Source: Microvenator marinus
Lineage (GTDB): Bacteria; Myxococcota_A; Bradymonadia; Bradymonadales; Bradymonadaceae
DNA: 64,000 bases
Direction: 5' to 3'
NCBI RefSeq assembly: GCF_007993755.1
Contig: NZ_CP042467.1
Span: forward strand, 2,938,001 to 3,002,000
Part shown: positions 58,940 to 64,000 of the stretch, in pieces
Layout: every line of letters begins with the position of its first letter
How positions within the stretch are numbered: position 1 is the first letter of the stretch
The notes under the pieces: generated by a model
What the model was told of the DNA's origin: nothing
The model's input: the letters and a program-made list of their open reading frames with translations, nothing else
The model's database searches: none
Position numbers and translations under genes: made by a program

Positions 58940-60088
58940 ATGATCGGATACGAACTCACAGAAGACCAGGCAATGTACCAGAAGACGGCCCGCGATTTCG
59001 CGCGCGACGTGATTCGGCCAGCAGCTGCGCATCATGACGAGACCGGCGAGTACCCCTGGGAGATTTTGCAGAAGTCGTGGGACCTGGGGCTGATGAACAC
59101 CATGATCCCTGAGGACGCGGGTGGTCTTGGGCTTGGCTGCCTTGATGCGTGCATCATCGCCGAAGAGACCGCGTGGGGTTGTTCGGGAATCGGCACCGCG
59201 ATCGAGGCCAATGGCCTTGCGCAGGCGCCACTCATCATGTTCGGCACACCCGAGCAGAAGAAAAAATTCCTCACGCCGATGACCGAAGAGCTGCAGATGG
59301 CCGCATACTGCGTGACCGAGCCCACCGCGGGCTCCGACGTGCAGGGCGTCAAGACTTCGGCTGTCAAAAAGGGCGACGTCTACGTGCTCAACGGCCAAAA
59401 GATGTGGATCACCAACGCCAGCAAAGCCACGTGGTACTTCGTGCTCGCCTATACCGACAAGGACAAAGGCTACAAAGGCCTGACAGGCTTCATCGTGCCT
59501 GCGGACACCCCGGGCATCACCGTCGGCAGAAAAGAGCAGAATATGGGGCAGCGGGCGAGCGACACGCGTGGCGTGACGTTCGAGAACGTGGAGGTTCCGG
59601 CGGCCAACGTTCTGGGTGGTGCCGAGGGCACCGGCTGGTTCCAGGCCATGGGCGCGTTTGATAAATCGCGACCATTTGTGGCATCGGCTTCTGTGGGTGT
59701 GGCGCGCGCAGCTTACGAGCACGCGAAAGCCTACTCATTGGAGCGCACCACCTTTGGCAAACCCATCGCCCACCACCAGGCCGTGAGCTTCATGCTCGCC
59801 GATATGGCCATGAACATTCAGGCTGGGCGCCACCTTGTGCGTGAGTCCGCGTGGCGGCACGATGCCGGCCTCAAGAACACCAAAGAGGCCGCGTTCGCCA
59901 AGGCTTTTGCGGCTGATATGTGTAACAAGGTCTGCACCGACGCCGTTCAGGTCTTTGGTGGTTATGGCTACTCTAAGGAGTACCCAGTGGAGAAGCTCTA
60001 CCGCGACTCGAAGATTTTCCAAATCTACGAAGGAACCTCACAAATCCAGCGCATGATCATCAGCCGCGAAATCCTCAAAGAGGGCTAA
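58940..60088 (+). CDS. Acyl-CoA dehydrogenase
   Basis: A 382-residue FAD enzyme from ATG 58940 (GAGGAG upstream; the open frame extends to 58856 without a site). Order: helical N-domain ([26 protein letters not shown]), FAD-contact [15 protein letters not shown] and [15 protein letters not shown], and the C-domain with [24 protein letters not shown]. The C-terminus has the active Glu in [18 protein letters not shown]. It oxidises acyl-CoA to enoyl-CoA, with electrons to ETF. The closest subgroup is medium/short-chain type; chain length cannot be set. No ETF genes nearby. Confidence 0.94.
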   Translation: MIGYELTEDQAMYQKTARDFARDVIRPAAAHHDETGEYPWEILQKSWDLGLMNTMIPEDAGGLGLGCLDACIIAEETAWGCSGIGTAIEANGLAQAPLIMFGTPEQKKKFLTPMTEELQMAAYCVTEPTAGSDVQGVKTSAVKKGDVYVLNGQKMWITNASKATWYFVLAYTDKDKGYKGLTGFIVPADTPGITVGRKEQNMGQRASDTRGVTFENVEVPAANVLGGAEGTGWFQAMGAFDKSRPFVASASVGVARAAYEHAKAYSLERTTFGKPIAHHQAVSFMLADMAMNIQAGRHLVRESAWRHDAGLKNTKEAAFAKAFAADMCNKVCTDAVQVFGGYGYSKEYPVEKLYRDSKIFQIYEGTSQIQRMIISREILKEG

Positions 60089-60385
60089 TCACCCGGCGAT
60101 TTAAGTCTCCCAGCGCACCCCTTTTGAACATTGGCCTATGTGACGATCTCGAGCCTTCTTCCGTTGACTGCATGAACCAAAGGGGTCGCATCGACTAAAG
60201 TTATCTTCTGTTTTCGCTCTAATCAATGCGGCAAGTTTTCGTTGCTCATCGATATTCATAGACTCAACTTCTTCCAGACGACAACATACCTACTCTGTTC
60301 AGCTCAAAGAGCGCAAAACGAAGGTAGTGCTGCGATTTGAATATGAGAGCCTGACGGGATTTCAACTCTCAAGAGACGTCGACCC
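60089..60385. other. AT-richer intergenic stretch, possible gene remnants
   Basis: Base use drops clearly below neighbours. On the minus strand a small frame (60101-60259, 52 residues from MNIDEQRKLAALIRAKTEDN) is coding-like only at its start. On the plus strand the stretch before 60410 encodes KTKVVLRFEYESLTGFQLSR, with no start codon. Neither is convincing; both could be remnants of an older insertion. No terminator or repeat seen. Confidence 0.3.
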
Positions 60386-60703
60386 GTGCGTAATGTTATG
60401 GATAGCGTCTTAGCCACCATGGCAAGTATTGAACGAGAAAAACGAGAAAGAGCGGAAAGACAAAGAAAGAGACTCGAAGAGAAACTCATTGAGGATCTCG
60501 AACGCCGTTTGCAAGCATTCGAGAGAGCCGAAAAACTCAGAAATTTCCTGTCTAGCTTTCGTGACAAACACGGAGACATCGTCGAACAACGTTCAGACTG
60601 GTTTGAGTGGACCGATGACTATGTCGCGAGACTGGAGCACCAGGCATTCGAGACGCCAATTCCATCAACCGAACTTCCAGACGTGGACCGATGGGGTTAC
60701 TGA
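60386..60703 (+). CDS. Small coiled-coil protein in accessory patch
   Basis: A 105-residue protein starting at GTG 60386 (ATG 60398 is also possible; ribosome sites are weak). Residues 14-60 are a charged coiled-coil (EREKRERAERQRKRLEEKLIEDLERRLQAF), and the tail is DWFEWTDDYVARLEHQAFE and ends GY. Codon use is AT-richer than the genome around. No family recognised. It lies 192 bases before the DUF4365 gene on the same strand, so it may belong to the same accessory unit or be an unrelated passenger. Confidence 0.5.
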   Translation: MRNVMDSVLATMASIEREKRERAERQRKRLEEKLIEDLERRLQAFERAEKLRNFLSSFRDKHGDIVEQRSDWFEWTDDYVARLEHQAFETPIPSTELPDVDRWGY

Positions 60704-60895
60704 TAACTCCCGTCTCACCACGCCGATGAGTCAGAGTTGTTTGTCACTCGGGCAACTCTTCCAAAGAGAAAGTAGGTGTTGAGCCCAAGAATAGAGATGT
60801 GGTACTTTCCGGCGTTAGCCAAAAAGTAGAGGGCGTTCTGAAGTTTTTCGAACAGGTTTCGAGTCGCTCCAGTTCTGGTGATGAGTGGGGATTTC

Positions 60896-61402
60896 ATGTC
60901 AGAAATGTATATTTCACAACAGCAGGAAGAATTCTGCCGTGCCTATGTTTATGCCGTGGTCGCAGCAGCGGGTTTGCGCTCGGGTAAGCCGGAACCAGAT
61001 GATGATAGTGTCGACCTCACCATTAGTTCGCGTGGGTTAAACGGCACGAGACGTTCGCCGAAGCTTGACCTGCAACTCAAGTGTCAACTTGGCGGCCAAA
61101 TAGCTGAAGATCCGTGGCCATACGACCTCAAGGCAAAGAATTATGAGGACTTGCGCCACACGGATTATCAGGTACCCAGAATCTTGGTCGTGGTCCGCGT
61201 TCCAGAAAATGTGGAAGATTGGCTGGATCAGGACGAAGAGCGTTTGTTGTTGAAACATTGTGGTTGGTGGGTTTCGTTGCACGGGATGGCGGAATCACAG
61301 AATTCGTCGACGATTCGTGTTAAAATTCCGAGGACGCAGATCTTTGACGTTTCTGGCCTTAGTGGGATCATGTCAAGGATAGGACGTGGAGAGTTACCAT
61401 GA
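60896..61402 (+). CDS. DUF4365-domain (PD-(D/E)XK-like) protein
   Basis: A 168-residue soluble protein from ATG 60896 (GGGGA upstream). It reads as DUF4365: Q-x-x-EEFCRAYVYAVVAAAGL, then PEPDDDSVDLTIS with Asp40, and LDLQLKCQ with Gln60 and Lys62. That is the D ... Q-x-K form of the PD-(D/E)XK nuclease fold. A Trp-rich loop (HCGWWVSLHGM) precedes the C-terminus. The stop overlaps the next start by four bases (ATGA), tying it to the 376-residue partner. DUF4365 proteins appear beside several antiphage effectors in other genomes; nuclease action here is inference. Confidence 0.8.
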   Translation: MSEMYISQQQEEFCRAYVYAVVAAAGLRSGKPEPDDDSVDLTISSRGLNGTRRSPKLDLQLKCQLGGQIAEDPWPYDLKAKNYEDLRHTDYQVPRILVVVRVPENVEDWLDQDEERLLLKHCGWWVSLHGMAESQNSSTIRVKIPRTQIFDVSGLSGIMSRIGRGELP

Positions 61403-62529
61403 GTATAACGGCAGCCACATTGAGGGCGGTTTTACCCCGACAGGTCGCAACCTGGATGCGGTCGCGTGGTTGGGAACACTTGTCCACTACACCCGAACGG
61501 TATGCCCAGTGGAAAAAACGTGTTGAGGAAGGCGAGTACGTCTTGGAACAACCTATCAATCCGAATCTGCGAGATTATCCTCAACGGTTGATGGAAGTTT
61601 TGGAGACCCTCTCGGTCGCAGAAGAGATGTCCATTGACCTGGTTCTGCAAGAGGTGCGGGACTCTACGTTTGACATCGTTCGGCTGCGGACAACTGGCCC
61701 TGGGATTGGGGAGGGGCGCCTTCCGCTTGAACTTGGACCTCGACTCTTCCAGTGCACACGCGATCTTCTTCTGGCGGCGTCTTGTTCTGCTCACGACCCA
61801 CGATCCGTATATCGGTCTCGGAAGCCAACCTCCGCTACTGAGTTTATGGGTAAGCTCAAGATTTCTCCGCCTGAAGCAGGAAGTTTCATAATCACGGTCC
61901 ACTCACCGGTCCCACCCCAGTTGCAGACTACGCTAGCTCCTGACCTCTCTGAGGTTCCTTTCGAGAGGAAATCTACACTTATGCTTGCGTCAGGCATCTC
62001 CGAGGCCCTCAGGGCGGCAGAAAGGGCTGGAATCGAGGGTGATGGAAGTTCGTTTTTTGAAGCTGCCGATAAAGGCGTTAGCGCGAATCTGTGCGAAGCT
62101 CTCGCTGGATTCGTCGATGGTGATGATATCACGGGGCTAGATGTCAGGTTCGGCTGGGCAGCGTCGCGAAGTGTATCGAGAGAAACTCCCACACAACTTC
62201 ACCTCGGGGCTGATCTTTCACCTTACCTGCGTGAAGCGGCATCACGGTTGAGACAGCTAGCACCGACACCGGACTTCGAACTCTTTGGGGTGGTGACAAA
62301 ACTTCAGAGCGAACAACCGTCCGAGGGAGGCAGTGTTGTGGTCACAGGGAGTGTCGACTCGCGGATGCGCAGAGTGATTGTAGAATTGGATGGAAATGCT
62401 TACGAGCGCGCAATCCGTGCTCACGAGGAAGGTGCATTAGTGCGATGTGAAGGTGAATTGAGACAGGAACGAGGACGCTGGGAGCTCGCTCATTGTCGAT
62501 CTATCTCGGTCGTGGCGGACCAAGAGTAG
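61399..62529 (+). CDS. Partner of the DUF4365 protein, unknown family
   Basis: A 376-residue soluble protein with no signal or TM, co-translated with the DUF4365 gene. N-terminal part (1-60) is helical (LRAVLPRQVATWMRSRGWEHL, YAQWKKRVEEGEYVLEQP). A middle region (about 60-300) alternates strands and helices (IVRLRTTGPGIGEGRLPLE, LMLASGISEALRAAERAGIEG). The C-terminal ~80 residues (FELFGVVTKLQSEQPSEGGS, VVVTGSVDSRMRRVIVELDG, ALVRCEGELRQERGRWELAH) look OB-fold-like, as in single-strand nucleic-acid binders. I do not recognise the protein. The pairing suggests a two-protein complex. Confidence 0.75.
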   Translation: MSITAATLRAVLPRQVATWMRSRGWEHLSTTPERYAQWKKRVEEGEYVLEQPINPNLRDYPQRLMEVLETLSVAEEMSIDLVLQEVRDSTFDIVRLRTTGPGIGEGRLPLELGPRLFQCTRDLLLAASCSAHDPRSVYRSRKPTSATEFMGKLKISPPEAGSFIITVHSPVPPQLQTTLAPDLSEVPFERKSTLMLASGISEALRAAERAGIEGDGSSFFEAADKGVSANLCEALAGFVDGDDITGLDVRFGWAASRSVSRETPTQLHLGADLSPYLREAASRLRQLAPTPDFELFGVVTKLQSEQPSEGGSVVVTGSVDSRMRRVIVELDGNAYERAIRAHEEGALVRCEGELRQERGRWELAHCRSISVVADQE

Positions 62530-62554
62530 CGTCAACCGATCAAAGAGCAATACG

Positions 62555-62571
62555 ACCTGTGGTCGACAGGT
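62555..62571 (+). repeat. Inverted repeat after the DUF4365 pair
   Basis: ACCTGT-GGTCG-ACAGGT, 6-bp arms, 26 bases after the stop of the partner gene. It has no T-run. It may mark the end of the unit or an edge of the insertion; GGTCGAC recurs 13 bases later. Confidence 0.35.
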
Positions 62572-62645
62572 TGCGGATTGGTCGACTCGTTTTCAAAGCG
62601 TTTTAGGAGCAATGGCCGAGAGAACAGCTAATCGTTTTCGCAGAG

Positions 62646-63701
62646 TCATCCCTTCAACGACGCCATATCGATCACAAACCGATACTTCACATCGCCAGCT
62701 ACTGTGCGGTCGTATGCCGTGTTCACGTCCTGAATGTTGATTCTTTCGATATCGCACACGATGTTGTGTTTTCCACAGAAGTCCAACATCTCTTGAGTCT
62801 CAGGAAGCCCGCCAATCAACGATCCGGCCATGTTTCGGCGTTTGAAAATGAAGGGAATTCCGCTGACGTGCTTTAACGACTCGACGGCGCCAACGATCAC
62901 CATGGTGCCGTCGCGCTTGAGCAGATTCATGTACGGGTCCGTATCGTGCCCAACCGGGATCGTATTCAGCAGAAAATCAAAGCTGGTCCCAGCCGCTTTC
63001 ATCGCGTCTGAGTCCTTGGAGATCAACACGTCGTGCGCGCCAAGCCTCTGCGCATCCTGCGCTTTTTCCGGCGACGTTGTGATCATCACCACGTGTGCGC
63101 CCATCGCGTTGGCGAATTTCACGCCCATATGACCGAGTCCACCAAGGCCGATGACGCCGACTTTGTGGCCGGGTCCAACCTTCCAATGTTTGAGCGGCGA
63201 ATAGGTCGTGATACCTGCGCACAAAAGGGGCGCGGTCGCAGCAAGGTCGAGGTTTTCCGGGATACTCAGGACAAAGCGCTCATCCACCGTAATCGTGTTG
63301 GAGTACCCACCCATGGTGTACTTATGAGGTGTTCCCCCGATCTTGTCTTGGCCACCGTAGGTGCCAGTGAAGCCGTTGTCGCAGTACTGCTCCAGCCCGG
63401 AATCGCAAGATGGGCAAGATCGGCAGCTGTCTACCAGACATCCCACGCCCACCAGATCTCCCGCCTTGAATCGGGTGACCGAGCTTCCCACCGCGGACAC
63501 GCGACCCACGATTTCGTGCCCTGGCACAAACGGGTATTTGGTCCCGCCCCATTCGTTTCTGGCGGAGTGGATATCGGAGTGGCAGATGCCACAGAATAGA
63601 ATCTCAATGACCACGTCTTGGGCGCGAGCTTCTCGGCGCTCAAAGCTAAAGGGGACGAGAGCGTCTTCGGGCGAGTGATTGGCGTATGCGTAGGCTTTCA
63701 C
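62646..63701 (-). CDS. Zinc-dependent alcohol dehydrogenase (YahK/cinnamyl-alcohol type)
   Basis: A 351-residue NAD(P)-dependent enzyme of the medium-chain family. Catalytic zinc ligands are in FCGICHSDIHS and GHEIVG; the structural-zinc lobe is CRSCPSCDSGLEQYC; the Rossmann motif is VGVIGLGGLGHMGVKFA. The arrangement and GTPHKYTMGGYSNTITVDERF fit cinnamyl-alcohol/YahK-type aldehyde reductases that prefer NADPH. It faces the DUF4365 partner and has an unannotated upstream region. Start is ATG on the minus strand (63701). Confidence 0.93.
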   Translation of the reverse strand: MKAYAYANHSPEDALVPFSFERREARAQDVVIEILFCGICHSDIHSARNEWGGTKYPFVPGHEIVGRVSAVGSSVTRFKAGDLVGVGCLVDSCRSCPSCDSGLEQYCDNGFTGTYGGQDKIGGTPHKYTMGGYSNTITVDERFVLSIPENLDLAATAPLLCAGITTYSPLKHWKVGPGHKVGVIGLGGLGHMGVKFANAMGAHVVMITTSPEKAQDAQRLGAHDVLISKDSDAMKAAGTSFDFLLNTIPVGHDTDPYMNLLKRDGTMVIVGAVESLKHVSGIPFIFKRRNMAGSLIGGLPETQEMLDFCGKHNIVCDIERINIQDVNTAYDRTVAGDVKYRFVIDMASLKG

Positions 63702-64000
63702 GGGTTACCTCTTTGAACTTTGAATTGTGAGTTTAAGGCCCTTTCTAAGACCTCATCTTGGCCTTGACGAATTCCAGCGAGCGTTCGTTCGACCAAGACT
63801 ATTAGTTAGCTGACATATAAAGCCATTATGCACATCATATGATATTCAAATTAGGATTATCTGCCCATGAAGTGATAGGCAACGAACGTCAAAGGGTAAG
63901 TCCGAATTGAAAGTAGCTAAGGAGGCGGCTCCCCATAGCCGTCATGAGGACTAATCTCGATGCATACCTGTGGGCGAACCTCAATCGTCCTCAGGTCGCC
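63702..64000. other. Upstream region of the alcohol dehydrogenase, no gene seen
   Basis: About 300 bases, AT-rich in the centre, with no convincing coding frame. A 10-base palindrome ATCATATGAT is at 63834-63843. The promoter for the minus-strand dehydrogenase should lie in the first ~150 bases; a clear -35/-10 pair was not found. The right edge of the window cuts off whatever follows. Confidence 0.4.

Noticed and set aside
58937-59722. 261-residue open frame on the minus strand
   Set aside because: Antisense to the acyl-CoA dehydrogenase gene.
60715-60897. 60-residue frame on the minus strand in the accessory patch
   Set aside because: Lies across the DUF4365 start on the opposite strand with no ribosome site; some protein-like text but no family or partner.

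Overview
The window is a 64 kb, gene-dense, moderately GC-rich bacterial chromosome segment. Several traits point to the former Deltaproteobacteria, most likely Bradymonadales/Bradymonadota or a relative within Myxococcota: large surface lipoproteins built from Cys-rich repeats behind Asp/Met/Pro/Glu or Asn-rich linkers, an inhibitory-type serpin, a eukaryotic-type Ser/Thr kinase, sigma-54 activators, and the gene order rpmH-rnpA-yidD-yidC-jag-mnmE. The taxonomic call is inference from gene content only. There is no rRNA, CRISPR array or recognisable transposase; one tRNA-Arg(TCT) lies at 51.1 kb.

Layout. 0-5.2 kb: a truncated COG3014-like protein, an outer-membrane barrel, a lipoprotein serpin, and an MBL-fold hydrolase plus GAF/sigma-54 activator behind a near-consensus sigma-54 promoter. 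5.3-10.3 kb: a tight run with pssA, a small membrane protein, a tandem DsbA-like lipoprotein, a YidD-domain lipoprotein and an alpha/beta hydrolase, followed by an MshEN-domain protein. 10.3-18.2 kb: an acetyltransferase-like protein, a polyferredoxin with a heavy-metal-binding N-terminus, small unknowns, a PD-(D/E)XK-like protein, two tandem paralogous TPR-like proteins and a membrane Ser/Thr kinase. 18.3-35.8 kb: a surface-protein region with four large Cys-rich lipoproteins (one of about 1,807 residues), interleaved with a glycosyltransferase, a second CDP-alcohol phosphatidyltransferase and an orphan PfaB-like acyltransferase.

35.9-41.4 kb is the conserved RNA-processing and membrane-insertion cluster read on the minus strand: rpmH, rnpA, yidD, yidC, a Jag/KhpB protein with a histone-H1-like tail, and mnmE. 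No dnaA or DnaA boxes were seen beside rpmH. 41.4-50.1 kb: a PA14/Calx-beta surface protein with a C-terminal sorting-like tail, then an overlapping operon rimO - RCK potassium channel - two paralogous sulfatase-fold membrane enzymes. 50.1-58.8 kb: a TetR regulator with two palindromes upstream, the tRNA and its terminator, an XPB-like helicase-domain protein with a small coupled partner, a lipoprotein agmatine-deiminase-family enzyme carrying a P-domain, and the housekeeping set rpoZ, rho, prfA.

58.9-64 kb: an acyl-CoA dehydrogenase and a zinc alcohol dehydrogenase flank a visibly AT-richer accessory patch (about 60.1-62.6 kb). That patch carries a small coiled-coil gene and a translationally coupled pair: a DUF4365 nuclease-fold protein and a 376-residue protein of unknown family with an OB-like C-terminus. 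This pair is the best candidate in the window for an undescribed system, possibly defence, but that function is inference. Other candidates are the large repeat lipoproteins and the orphan PfaB-like acyltransferase.
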